Part shown: positions 18,034-26,591 of the stretch, in pieces
How the letters are laid out: every line of letters begins with the position of its first letter
Numbering within the stretch: position 1 is the stretch's first letter
Assembly: GCA_937901455.1 (NCBI GenBank)
Contig: CALDIA010000088.1
Location: 22,394-86,393, forward strand
DNA length: 64,000 nt
Source of the DNA: an uncultured Bacteroidales bacterium
GTDB taxonomy: Bacteria; Bacteroidota; Bacteroidia; Bacteroidales; WCHB1-69
Reading direction: 5' to 3'
Position numbers and translations under genes: made by a program
The notes under the pieces: generated by a model
Seen by the model: the letters and a program-made list of their open reading frames with translations, nothing else
What the model was told of the DNA's origin: nothing
Database searches by the model: none

Positions 18034-19494
18034 CTATTTATTTTTTTGGTGTGCTTTCCAACGTTCTAATAAGATTTCTTTGTAAGTTTGGTAAGCCTCG
18101 AAGTGGCAAAGGTGAGATATCAGCAAGTAAATGGCTGTATATAAGGCAATCTGGATACACATGAGCAGGTACTGGTTGATGGGTATTACCTGTCCTAACA
18201 GATAGGTGCCTACCCCGACAAGGATGGAGGTGAGGTAGTAGATGCCCACATCTTTTATCTGTGCCAGGATGCCGTAACCGATGAGATGCTTGTTGACCCC
18301 TGCGTTGATGAAAAAGCAGATATAGCCTACCGCCGTAACGGCCCATAGCAGTCCGTAAATCCCAAAATGGAACCCCAAAATGATCAGTCCAATGCCTATC
18401 AGTCGTTTGGAAACTTGCACAATGAGGTAGATACCGCTGCGCCCCAGAGACTTGATGACGTTGGTGTTCAAGGTGTTCAAGGTGTAGATCATGCTGGAAA
18501 GGCACAGAATTTGGAAGTAAGGAACGGAAGTGTCCCAGCGCATTCCATAAAGCAAATGGATTAGCGGGGAGGCAACCACTATCAACATGGCAAACAATGG
18601 CATGTTTAGGTAAGTGATGGATTTCACCGTTTTGCGCAGGGAGGAGAGCAGGTGCTGTTTGTCATCTTGCAGGGAAGCAAAGGCCGGGAAAGAGACATCG
18701 TTTACCACAGAGGAGAGAGCATTGGTAGGCATCTCTTCCAGTTTTCGTGCTTGTGAGTAAAAACCCAAGTCCTTGGGAGAGTACCATTTGCCGATGATGA
18801 AGCTCTGGAGGTTGGTGTATATGGTTTCTACCAAAGAGGATAGTAGCATTAGTCCGCCAAAACTGAACAGTTCCTTGAGGGATGTCATACTGAATTCCAG
18901 GGAGGGCCGCCAGGAGCTCATTTTCCATAATAGCAGCACACTGGTCATGGAGGAAACAATAGCAGATGCCACCAGGCTCCAGACTCCAAAGCCCATCAAG
19001 GCCATGGTGACGGCAACTATCATGCCAGCCAGCGCGGCACAAATGCTACGGGTGGACAGCTCCTTGAAACGCATCTGCTTCTGCAACTGATTGGATTGTA
19101 CCAAGGAAAAGGATTGAATCAATAATACCAGGCTTTGCACTCTCAGCACATCGCGCAACTGCGGCATCTCGTAAAAACGCCCAATAGCTGGGGCTGTGAA
19201 GAATAGCAGCAGGTAGAAGATAATCGACATGACAATGTTCCAGTAGAAGACGGTGGTATAGTCGATGTGGGTGGGCTCCTTTTTTTGAATGAGGGCAGAT
19301 CCTAAGCCACCGCTAACAAATACGCTGGAGATGGCGATGAAGACGTATAGCATAGCGATGCAACCAAAATCTTCTGGCATCAGCAGTCGCGCCAGCACCA
19401 TATTGGAGATGAAGGTGATGCCCATCGAGCCGACCTTGCCTATGCTGCTCCATATCATTCCCGATATTGTTCTGTTTTTCAGGCTGTCCTGCAT
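18034..19494 (-). CDS. Polysaccharide flippase (Wzx/MATE-like, polysaccharide_synt family)
   Basis: 486 residues with about 12-14 hydrophobic segments. It opens with the family pattern NRTISGMIWSSIGKVGSMG and continues NMVLARLLMPEDFGCIAMLYVF. It should move undecaprenyl-linked oligosaccharides across the inner membrane. It lies 9 bases after the opine-dehydrogenase-like gene and 23 bases before the acyltransferase. No Wzy polymerase is seen in the window. This subfamily also includes lipopolysaccharide and teichuronic-type exporters. Confidence 0.88.
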   Translation of the reverse strand: MQDSLKNRTISGMIWSSIGKVGSMGITFISNMVLARLLMPEDFGCIAMLYVFIAISSVFVSGGLGSALIQKKEPTHIDYTTVFYWNIVMSIIFYLLLFFTAPAIGRFYEMPQLRDVLRVQSLVLLIQSFSLVQSNQLQKQMRFKELSTRSICAALAGMIVAVTMALMGFGVWSLVASAIVSSMTSVLLLWKMSSWRPSLEFSMTSLKELFSFGGLMLLSSLVETIYTNLQSFIIGKWYSPKDLGFYSQARKLEEMPTNALSSVVNDVSFPAFASLQDDKQHLLSSLRKTVKSITYLNMPLFAMLIVVASPLIHLLYGMRWDTSVPYFQILCLSSMIYTLNTLNTNVIKSLGRSGIYLIVQVSKRLIGIGLIILGFHFGIYGLLWAVTAVGYICFFINAGVNKHLIGYGILAQIKDVGIYYLTSILVGVGTYLLGQVIPINQYLLMCIQIALYTAIYLLISHLCHFEAYQTYKEILLERWKAHQKNK

Positions 19495-19503
19495 GATGGC
19501 GTC

Positions 19504-20589
19504 CTATTTTTCGATAGCTTTTTCTATATCCAGGATGGAAACGGATTCTTTTTGCAACAGGTATTCGATGGTGCGGGCTTCGGCGCGCAGATCTGTTTCC
19601 AGCAGGGCGGAGGCCAGTGTGATGATGGCATCGGCAATGGAGGTGTCCACGCCAGCCACCCTGCCGATGGAGGTGAAAAGCCCCACGCCCATGGGAACAT
19701 CCTCTGTCAGGTAACGGTGCCGAATAGAGGAGGGCCCTTTGTTAGCAGCGTTGGAGAAGGAACGGAAAACCTCCATGGCATCGACAGAGAGGTCCTCCTC
19801 ATTACGCCACTTGGCCGCATCAAAGTAGTTCAACGGTTCGCACCCGAATGATTTTAGCACTTCGTTTTTTTGCTTGTCGAATGCATGGATCACATGTATT
19901 ACCGATTCGGTGAAGGCTTCCTTGTACATCCAGAATTCGCCGCCGCTGTGCTCTATTCTTGAGGCTGAGAATAGAATGCCGATGGGGTGTACCATCATGT
20001 TGGGGTTATGAATGGCCGACTCTAAAATGTGCCGTCTGGAGTAGCGGGTATTGTCAAAAAGCTTGGAGAAGATGGAGAGCACTTGGCGGGTGGCTTCGGT
20101 GGGCAGCACAGAAATGGCGTTGCGGGGGTTGTAGAAGGTGATGTGCACATACAGCTGGTCCACAATGCGCCCGTTGTAGGCGGTGGTCTCCCACTCGCTG
20201 AAGAGCACGTTTTTGTGGATGTATTTCTTAAAGATCAGGCTTCCCATATAACCGGGTATCAGTACGATGAGTTGTCCATCGCGCACAAAAGGCGCAATCA
20301 GTCGGGCTACCTGCTCGTGCTGGGCCGTGGTGGTCATCACCATTAGGATGTCGGCAAAGGTGACGGCCTTTTCCACATCACGGGTGATGAACTCAGGCTT
20401 GGCAAAGAATCGCTTGCCATGTTGGGTTTCATCCAGCACATTGAAACCTCCTGTCTCGCACATGGTGTTGAAAAATTCGGCTTGGGCTGTCGTGGAGGTT
20501 TTGAGCAGGCCAACCTTTGCGTGGCGCTCTATCAGCTTGGCGGCATGAACCATGCCCGCATTGCCGCAACCAATGATTGTAATGTTCAT
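19504..20589 (-). CDS. Octopine/opine dehydrogenase-like NAD(P)-dependent oxidoreductase
   Basis: 361 residues. The N-terminal Rossmann domain starts ITIIGCGNAGMVHAAKL and has the long GQLIVLIPGYMGSLIF strand-turn of opine-type enzymes. The C-terminal helical domain (NPNMMVHPIGILFSASRIE) holds the conserved Asn and His used by octopine dehydrogenases (PF02317). Family members couple an amino acid to a keto acid reductively. Here the gene sits between purine nucleoside phosphorylase and a flippase, so a role in making a carboxyethyl-amino decoration of a glycan is possible. Distant similarity to GpsA and ketopantoate reductase folds makes the substrate uncertain. Confidence 0.75.
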   Translation of the reverse strand: MNITIIGCGNAGMVHAAKLIERHAKVGLLKTSTTAQAEFFNTMCETGGFNVLDETQHGKRFFAKPEFITRDVEKAVTFADILMVMTTTAQHEQVARLIAPFVRDGQLIVLIPGYMGSLIFKKYIHKNVLFSEWETTAYNGRIVDQLYVHITFYNPRNAISVLPTEATRQVLSIFSKLFDNTRYSRRHILESAIHNPNMMVHPIGILFSASRIEHSGGEFWMYKEAFTESVIHVIHAFDKQKNEVLKSFGCEPLNYFDAAKWRNEEDLSVDAMEVFRSFSNAANKGPSSIRHRYLTEDVPMGVGLFTSIGRVAGVDTSIADAIITLASALLETDLRAEARTIEYLLQKESVSILDIEKAIEK

Positions 20590-20607
20590 CTTGACGGATG
20601 TGTTGGT

Positions 20608-21432
20608 TTAAATCTCAGGTAGCATTTCGCAGATTAACTTCACCATGTTAGGCTCAGCACCAGTGGCAGCGGCTAACACTTCTTCATGGGTAGCCTCCAT
20701 GACTTGACCCACAATGCCTAAGTCGGTGATGACCGAAAAGGCGAAGACCTCCAACCCGCGATAAACACCTACGATGGCTTCCGGAACTGTGGACATGCCC
20801 ACGGCATCAGCCCCTAAAATGTAGTAGGCCTTATACTCAGACGGAGTCTCAAAACAAGGCCCTGAAACCCCAATGTAAACGCCTTCCTGTACATGAATGC
20901 CCAAAGCTTTGGCCTTTTGGTGGGCTATCTTCAGTAGCCGCGGCGAATAGACTTGACTCATATTGGGGAAGCGAGGCCCTAAGGTGTCGTCGTTAGGCCC
21001 AAGCAGTGGATTGGAGCCGAACATGTTGATGTGGTCTCGGATCAACATGATGTCGCCTACTTGGAAAGTGGGGTTCATGCCCCCGGCAGCGTTCGACAAG
21101 ATGAGGGTCTTAACTCCTAAACCGGCAAAAACATGCTCTGGGTAGGTGACGGTCTGCATGGGATATCCCTCATAATAGTGAAAACGGCCGTTTAGTACAA
21201 CGACTTCCACCTGATTGAGCCGACCAAAGATTAAAGTTCCTTTATGCCCCTTCACCGTGGAGACAGGAAAATTGGGGATTTCCCCGTAAGGGATTTCATC
21301 AAGAATCTCGATTTCTTTGGTGAGTCCTCCCAACCCAGACCCAAGCACGATGGCGATTTTGGGCTGTATGGTCATTCTGTTTTGCAAAAATTCGATGGTT
21401 TTCTGTAGTGTTTCACGTCTCTCTTCTAACAT
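20608..21432 (-). CDS. punA: Purine nucleoside phosphorylase (PNP class I)
   Basis: 274 residues. It splits purine nucleosides with phosphate to a free base and ribose-1-phosphate for salvage. Signatures are IVLGSGLGGLTKEIE, the phosphate-binding stretch GRFHYYEGYPM, LSNAAGGMNP, and GVYIGVSGPCFETPSEYK with GADAVGMSTVPE in the base pocket. It overlaps lpxK by 7 bases and is 18 bases before the opine-dehydrogenase-like gene, inside the M23-phoH-lpxK run. Confidence 0.95.
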   Translation of the reverse strand: MLEERRETLQKTIEFLQNRMTIQPKIAIVLGSGLGGLTKEIEILDEIPYGEIPNFPVSTVKGHKGTLIFGRLNQVEVVVLNGRFHYYEGYPMQTVTYPEHVFAGLGVKTLILSNAAGGMNPTFQVGDIMLIRDHINMFGSNPLLGPNDDTLGPRFPNMSQVYSPRLLKIAHQKAKALGIHVQEGVYIGVSGPCFETPSEYKAYYILGADAVGMSTVPEAIVGVYRGLEVFAFSVITDLGIVGQVMEATHEEVLAAATGAEPNMVKLICEMLPEI

Positions 21433-22502
21433 AACTGTTGTATTATCCGGTTAAAGTTCAGTTTCTCTTCTTCAAATATGAATTGCACCATGATGGGCAA
21501 GATGAAAATAGGAAGCGAAGATACGCTTTTTTTCAATACCTTATCTTGTATGCGCATCCAGTCTTTTTCGGTGGTCAGGATGGGTAATTGCCTTCCAATG
21601 CTGTCGTATGTCTGTTGAATATGCCGTATGTCAGCCAAAGTATAACGTTGATGGTCAGCATATTGGATGTGGTTGACTATATGGAATTGAGACTCCAAGT
21701 AGTCCACCATGGGCTGGGAGTGGCCGATGCCCGTGACAAGAAGTATGTCGGTGACATTTTCGGTGGAAAAAGATTGGGCGGCTGGGGTGACAGGAATGGG
21801 GGCCAAGTATTGGTACGAGGTAAAGAAAAGTGGCTGCTGCGGGGTGAGTTGTAGCCTTTGCCGCCAAGCCTCCTTCTGGATTGTCTGCGGGTCTGCGGTT
21901 GTTTTGGTGACAATGACCATGTCGGCATCGGCAATGGCGGAGGGGAATTCGCGCAGTCGGCCGGCGGGCATGGGGTAGTCCTGATAATAGGGCCAGGAGT
22001 ATTCGGTGAGCACAATGTTGATGTCGGCTTTGAGAGAGAGGTGTTGGAAAGCATCGTCCAAGATGATGATGTCGGTGTCGGGAGCGTCAAGGCATAATTT
22101 ACGGATGCCCTCCAGCCGGTTGCCGTCCACAGCCAAAGGTAGCTCCGGGTGGATGGAATGCAGTAGCAAAGGCTCATCGCCAATACATTCAGCGGTAAGG
22201 GACTCTTCATTGCTGTTGGCAAAAACATAGCCGTGCGTGTTGCGTCCGTAGCCGCGACTGAGGAGGGCGGGCTGGTGGTTTTCCTTCAACAGGCTGAGCA
22301 GATACTCCACGTGAGGGGTCTTCCCAGTGCCGCCTACCGCGATGTTGCCCACATTGATGGTGGGCACATCGGCTTTTCGGGAATGGAAGATGCCTTTTCT
22401 GTAGCAGAAGCGTCGTAGCCGGGTGATCTGGCCGAATAGCCAACCGACAGGAATGAGTATGCGGCGGACTCTGCGCGGAATATGAATTTTAATGCGCGTC
22501 AT
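21426..22502 (-). CDS. lpxK: Tetraacyldisaccharide 4'-kinase (lipid A synthesis)
   Basis: 358 residues from the ATG at 22502; a TTG six bases upstream is possible. It phosphorylates the 4' position of the lipid A disaccharide at the inner membrane, using the N-terminal amphipathic region (RRVRRILIPVGWLFGQITRLR). The P-loop is VGNIAVGGTGKTP, and the lid motif LLSRGYGR and IILDDAFQH follow. It overlaps phoH by 14 bases and punA by 7, a tightly packed operon. Its presence indicates a Gram-negative outer membrane with lipid A. Confidence 0.95.
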   Translation of the reverse strand: MTRIKIHIPRRVRRILIPVGWLFGQITRLRRFCYRKGIFHSRKADVPTINVGNIAVGGTGKTPHVEYLLSLLKENHQPALLSRGYGRNTHGYVFANSNEESLTAECIGDEPLLLHSIHPELPLAVDGNRLEGIRKLCLDAPDTDIIILDDAFQHLSLKADINIVLTEYSWPYYQDYPMPAGRLREFPSAIADADMVIVTKTTADPQTIQKEAWRQRLQLTPQQPLFFTSYQYLAPIPVTPAAQSFSTENVTDILLVTGIGHSQPMVDYLESQFHIVNHIQYADHQRYTLADIRHIQQTYDSIGRQLPILTTEKDWMRIQDKVLKKSVSSLPIFILPIMVQFIFEEEKLNFNRIIQQLC

Positions 22503-23526
22503 GGTCAACGTTGCTCTCTGTTACTTCTGAACTGGCCACAGTCTTGCGCGCTAATCGGGCCTCTTTTGCTCGCTCTGCCTGCTCATTCTCAAAAGCCTCG
22601 TAGCTCCGGATAATCTTAGTCACCAGATGGTGCCGCACCACGTCCTTAGTGTCCATATAGATAAAATCAATGCCGGGTATCTTCCCCAAAATGCGGTTGG
22701 CCTGAATGAGTCCCGACTGTTGGTTCTTAGGCAGATCTATCTGGGTGATGTCACCGGTGATAAAGAACTTGGCATTTTTACCCATACGGGTGAGGAACAT
22801 CTTTAACTGTGCGGAGGTGGCATTCTGCGCCTCGTCAAGGATGACGTATGCATTGTCAAGGGTGCGGCCGCGCATGAAAGCGAGGGGTGCAATCTCAATC
22901 ACCTTGTCCTCCATATAGCTCATCAGTTTCTGCATAGGCATCATATCCCAAAGGGCATCGTAGAGTGGTTGTAGATAGGGGTCGAGTTTGTCGCGCAGGT
23001 CACCGGGCAGAAAGCCGAGGTTTTCGCCGGCCTCTACCGCCGGGCGGGTGAGGATGATTCGGCGTATCTGCTTGTTCTTTAAGGCTCTTACGGCTAATGC
23101 CACTGCCGTATAAGTTTTGCCCGTGCCAGCAGGGCCCACTACGAAGACCATGTCGTTCTTTTCGGCACTCTCCACCAATCGCTTCTGGTTGGGTGTGATG
23201 GCCTTGATAGCCTTGCCCTCCCGACCATAAAGGATAACGTTCTTGTCGCCACTGTTCAACCGGTAGAAATTGTCGTCTTCCAAAGCCGATATGTTCAGAA
23301 TGTCCGTCTCGGTCAATTTTCCGAATTGCTCCAGATGGCTTTTCAGAAGATGAAGCCTGCTTTCAAAGAGCTCTACCTCACTGTCTTCGCCAATGACCTT
23401 CAAGACGTTCCCGCGCGCAACAATCTTCAGCTTGGAGAAGATGTGTGAGAGCAATTCTATATTGCTGTTCTGAGGACCAAATAGCCCTACGGCCTCTGAT
23501 GGTTCTATTTCTATGATTCTTTCCAT
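22489..23526 (-). CDS. PhoH-family ATPase
   Basis: 345 residues. An N-terminal KH-like segment (about 1-100: FGPQNSNIELLSHIFSKLKI) precedes the helicase-like core with Walker A GPAGTGKTYTAV, Walker B VILDEAQNA and the ARLARK/KNDMVFVVG region typical of PhoH. PhoH proteins are linked to RNA metabolism in the cytoplasm; the exact job is not settled. It starts 3 bases after the M23 peptidase stop and overlaps lpxK. Confidence 0.9.
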   Translation of the reverse strand: MERIIEIEPSEAVGLFGPQNSNIELLSHIFSKLKIVARGNVLKVIGEDSEVELFESRLHLLKSHLEQFGKLTETDILNISALEDDNFYRLNSGDKNVILYGREGKAIKAITPNQKRLVESAEKNDMVFVVGPAGTGKTYTAVALAVRALKNKQIRRIILTRPAVEAGENLGFLPGDLRDKLDPYLQPLYDALWDMMPMQKLMSYMEDKVIEIAPLAFMRGRTLDNAYVILDEAQNATSAQLKMFLTRMGKNAKFFITGDITQIDLPKNQQSGLIQANRILGKIPGIDFIYMDTKDVVRHHLVTKIIRSYEAFENEQAERAKEARLARKTVASSEVTESNVDHDAH

Positions 23527-23529
23527 ATT

Positions 23530-24444
23530 CTATTCTACTACAAGATACTCCAGTGGGTTGATGGGGAAACCGTTATACCAAAGTTCAAAGTGGAGGTGTT
23601 TTTTGCCGGTGCCTTTTGTGTCGGAACTACCCATCAGCGCGATGGGAGTGCCAGCCGTCACGCGTGCTCCAGTCTTTTTCAATAGCGATGTATTGTTCTT
23701 ATAGATGGATATAAGATTGCCTGGATGCTGTACCATGATGACATATCCATCAGCGGAATTAAAATAGGTGGAAATGACGACACCATCGGCCACGGAAGTG
23801 ACCGTGTTGCGGTCGTTATGGGCGATATCGATGCCATAATGACCCTTCACTACATCGAAAAGGCGTACCACAGCACCTATTGCGGGTGGGTAGATATTGA
23901 GGTTGGTAATCTTGGCCTGTTCGATATTGGGAATGCCGCCGCTGTTTCCCATGCCCTCTTCGTTGCGCGCCAAAATCATGTCCGACTCTTCCAAAAGTTC
24001 ATTGGTGGCGGCCATCCGCTCTTTGTCGCGCATGGTAGTATGCACCGAAGGCGTCTTGGCAGCATCTTCGTCCATCTCCTCCGCAGTGGGCACTTCATCG
24101 GCCAAAAGGGTGGAGAAATGGTCAATGTATTGTTGGTTGTATTTGATGACCTGCTCTAAGGAGTCAATATGCTCCACGGCCTGCTTGTACAATTTGTAGT
24201 CGTTCTTGGTTGTGTATCCCGGAATATACATACGCAGAGGCGTAAGCGCAATGAGTATAGTGGTTAAAATGATGACCACAAAAGCAGCGATGACTCCCAC
24301 TACAAATATCTTCTGAATAGTCAGCCTTTTGATGACCCACTGCTGCTCATGGGTCTGCTCGTTGGAGAATACAATCCTGTAGTGGGTCTTCCACTCACTC
24401 TTGATGATATTCCATATTTTCTTCAGCTTTTGAAATTTTCCCAT
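23530..24444 (-). CDS. Membrane-anchored M23 metallopeptidase
   Basis: 304 residues. One membrane segment near residues 45-68 (IFVVGVIAAFVVIILTTILIALT) anchors it in the inner membrane with the rest periplasmic. A coiled-coil follows (LYKQAVEHIDSLEQVIKYN), then the LytM/M23 domain with zinc ligands in HYGIDIAHND and HLHFELWYNG. M23 enzymes cut peptidoglycan cross-links or, when degenerate, regulate amidases; both HxxxD and HxH motifs are intact here. It is the first gene of a seven-gene run down to 17261. Confidence 0.9.
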   Translation of the reverse strand: MGKFQKLKKIWNIIKSEWKTHYRIVFSNEQTHEQQWVIKRLTIQKIFVVGVIAAFVVIILTTILIALTPLRMYIPGYTTKNDYKLYKQAVEHIDSLEQVIKYNQQYIDHFSTLLADEVPTAEEMDEDAAKTPSVHTTMRDKERMAATNELLEESDMILARNEEGMGNSGGIPNIEQAKITNLNIYPPAIGAVVRLFDVVKGHYGIDIAHNDRNTVTSVADGVVISTYFNSADGYVIMVQHPGNLISIYKNNTSLLKKTGARVTAGTPIALMGSSDTKGTGKKHLHFELWYNGFPINPLEYLVVE

Positions 24445-24467
24445 ACGTGATGCGACAAATCAGGGTG

Positions 24468-24475
24468 CAAAGATA
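24468..24475 (-). promoter_or_regulatory. Bacteroidota -7 box (TATCTTTG) for the M23-phoH-lpxK operon
   Basis: TATCTTTGCACC on the minus strand, 23 bases before the M23 start and only a few bases past the coaE stop. It probably drives the whole run to 17261, as all later gaps are under 25 bases. Confidence 0.65.
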
Positions 24476-24477
24476 CA

Positions 24478-25053
24478 TTAAAAATGCATGTCTGCAGACA
24501 ATTTTTTACACGATAGTTCATAGGTTTCGCCTGTGCATACCACAAGGTCGGCCATGCAGCATTTTTCCTGTTGTGGCATCTGACGGGCCATGCGCTGTAG
24601 AATGTCTTCTCGGGTGAGATTCGGATTTCTGGTCATAATGCGCTCGATACGCAGTTCCAAGGGGGCGTCCGCTACAATGACCTTGTCGAAATAGTGTGCC
24701 AGTCCGCCCTCATAGATAATGGCGGACTCCATCATGACAGCATAGGAGTGCTGTTGCCCAGCCCATTGTTCGAAAAGCTCCATTACCGCCGGGTGTACCA
24801 GCGCATTCAAAGCCTGTAGTTTTTGCTCATCGCCAAAAACCAGGGAAGACAGCAGCGGAATGTTGACACGATGATTCACGATGAGGCCTTCATGATGAAA
24901 GAGTTCGTCCAATTTCTGCTGGAAAGGCTGGTTTTCATAAAGCTTTTTTGCCTCCTCATCGGCATAGAAAACGGGAATGCCCATTTGGATAAAATGTTTC
25001 GACAAGTAGGTCTTGCCAGTGCCTATGCCACCGGTTAGTGCGATCTTAAACAT
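24478..25053 (-). CDS. coaE: Dephospho-CoA kinase
   Basis: 191 residues from the ATG at 25053, which gives the standard start FKIALTGGIGTGKTYLSKHF with the P-loop. It performs the last step of coenzyme A synthesis, phosphorylating the 3'-OH of dephospho-CoA. The conserved FYADEEAKKLYE and the lid region RIERIMTRNPNLTREDILQRMARQMP are present. The frame is open upstream but that extension overlaps folP fully and is not expected. It overlaps folP by 8 bases. Confidence 0.93.
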   Translation of the reverse strand: MFKIALTGGIGTGKTYLSKHFIQMGIPVFYADEEAKKLYENQPFQQKLDELFHHEGLIVNHRVNIPLLSSLVFGDEQKLQALNALVHPAVMELFEQWAGQQHSYAVMMESAIIYEGGLAHYFDKVIVADAPLELRIERIMTRNPNLTREDILQRMARQMPQQEKCCMADLVVCTGETYELSCKKLSADMHF

Positions 25054-25879
25054 GATGGTAGAAATCGAAAATATGAATAGTTTCCATGGCCATGCGCACA
25101 TCGTGTACGCGTAGGATGTCAGCTCCATGCGTCAGCGCCAGTGTATGAACGGCCGTAGTGCCGTTGAGGGCTTCTTGGGGCGATGTTTGCAGCAGTTTGT
25201 AGATCATCGATTTGCGCGACACTCCCACCAAAATCGGGAGCCCGAAGGTTTGGAAGGCTTCCAGATTTTTGAGAATGGTATAGTTTTGCTCAAGGGTTTT
25301 GCCGAATCCGAATCCTGGGTCTATGAGGATATCGTGGGCATGGTGTTGGCGCAGTTTTTCTATCTGTTGACCGAAAAAGGAGAGCATGTCGGCAATCAGG
25401 TCTTGGTAGTGGGTCTGGGTTTGCATGACATCCGGTTTAGCGGGGGTGTGGGTGAGGCAATAGGGCACCTGTAGGGCACCCACCAAGGGAATCATCGCCT
25501 CGTCGAAAGTGCCTCCGGAAATGTCGTTGATGATGGAAGCGCCATTTTCAACGGCTACCTTGGCAACGGAAGCTCGCCACGTGTCCACCGAGATGGGAGC
25601 GCCAGGAAATTGTCGGTGCAAGAGTTGTACAGTGTCGCGAATGACGGTCAACTCCTGTTCTTCGGGGATGTCAGCGGCATTGGGGCGGGTGGAGACAGCG
25701 CCCACATCGATGATGGCAGCACCCTCATCGAGCAGTTGCCCGGCACGGTCCACCACGGCCTCTTGAGTGGTATAGCGCCCACCGTCAAAAAAAGAATCAC
25801 GTGTTACGTTGAGGATGCCCATGACGATGGGCTTTTCCAAAGACAGCAGATGACCGGAACAATTGATCTGTGTGTGCAT
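25046..25879 (-). CDS. folP: Dihydropteroate synthase
   Basis: 277 residues. It joins p-aminobenzoate to hydroxymethyl-dihydropterin diphosphate in folate synthesis and is the sulfonamide target. Motifs are MGILNVTRDSFFDGG, IIDVGAVSTRPNA, SVDTWRASVAKVA, IINDISGGTFD, DPGFGFGKTLEQN and GVSRKSMIYKLL. Two positions differ from the common text: Arg in NVTRDSF, where Pro is usual, and Asn where the STRPGA loop usually has Gly. These are visible substitutions; no effect is claimed. Confidence 0.93.
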   Translation of the reverse strand: MHTQINCSGHLLSLEKPIVMGILNVTRDSFFDGGRYTTQEAVVDRAGQLLDEGAAIIDVGAVSTRPNAADIPEEQELTVIRDTVQLLHRQFPGAPISVDTWRASVAKVAVENGASIINDISGGTFDEAMIPLVGALQVPYCLTHTPAKPDVMQTQTHYQDLIADMLSFFGQQIEKLRQHHAHDILIDPGFGFGKTLEQNYTILKNLEAFQTFGLPILVGVSRKSMIYKLLQTSPQEALNGTTAVHTLALTHGADILRVHDVRMAMETIHIFDFYHHV

Positions 25880-25888
25880 AGTGTTATT

Positions 25889-26545
25889 TTATAAACGCTT
25901 CATATAGGCAATCTCAGCGGAGGGGTCTTGGCTACCGAAAACCGCATTGCCTGCCACTACGGCATCGGCACCGGCATCTATGATTTGCTGGATGTTGTCT
26001 CTTGACACGCCTCCGTCCACCTCTATCAGGGTGTCGGCATGGTGGCGTTCAATCATCTCGCGGAGTTCTGTGATGCGGTGCAGGGCACGTGTGATAAATT
26101 TCTGTCCGCCAAAGCCGGGGTTTACTGACATGAGAAGCACCAGATTTACATCGTCAATGATGTCCTCCAGACCGCTGATGGGGGTGTGAGGGTTGAGGGA
26201 AACGCCTGCCAGCATTCCCTCCTCTTTAATCTGGGTGACGGTGCGGTGCAGGTGGGTGCATGCCTCCCAATGCACGGTCAGCATGTCGCTACCCGCCTCC
26301 CTGAAAGCATGTATGTAGCGTTCAGGCTGCACGATCATCAGATGGGTGTCGAGTGGCTTCTCCGAATATTTACGAATGGCCTTTACCACTGGAATCCCAA
26401 AGGATATGTTGGGTACAAATACACCGTCCATGATGTCCAGGTGAAGCCAGTCGGCCTTGGACTCATTCAACATGCGGATGTCGGCTTCCAGATTTCCAAA
26501 ATTGGCCGACAGCAATGACGGGGCTACAATTACGGATTGATGCAT
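25889..26545 (-). CDS. rpe: Ribulose-phosphate 3-epimerase
   Basis: 218 residues from the ATG at 26545, which begins the standard IVAPSLLSANFGNLEADI. It interconverts ribulose-5-phosphate and xylulose-5-phosphate in the pentose phosphate pathway. Metal-binding and catalytic segments are WLHLDIMDGVFVPNISFG, THLMI, LLMSVNPGFGGQKFI and LIEVDGGVSRDN. It follows alaS by 46 bases and precedes folP by 9, and probably belongs to an alaS-rpe-folP-coaE transcript. Confidence 0.95.
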   Translation of the reverse strand: MHQSVIVAPSLLSANFGNLEADIRMLNESKADWLHLDIMDGVFVPNISFGIPVVKAIRKYSEKPLDTHLMIVQPERYIHAFREAGSDMLTVHWEACTHLHRTVTQIKEEGMLAGVSLNPHTPISGLEDIIDDVNLVLLMSVNPGFGGQKFITRALHRITELREMIERHHADTLIEVDGGVSRDNIQQIIDAGADAVVAGNAVFGSQDPSAEIAYMKRL

Positions 26546-26591
26546 ATAGTTTTTATTTTGAGCTTGATAAAATCGGATTCTGCAATGATTG

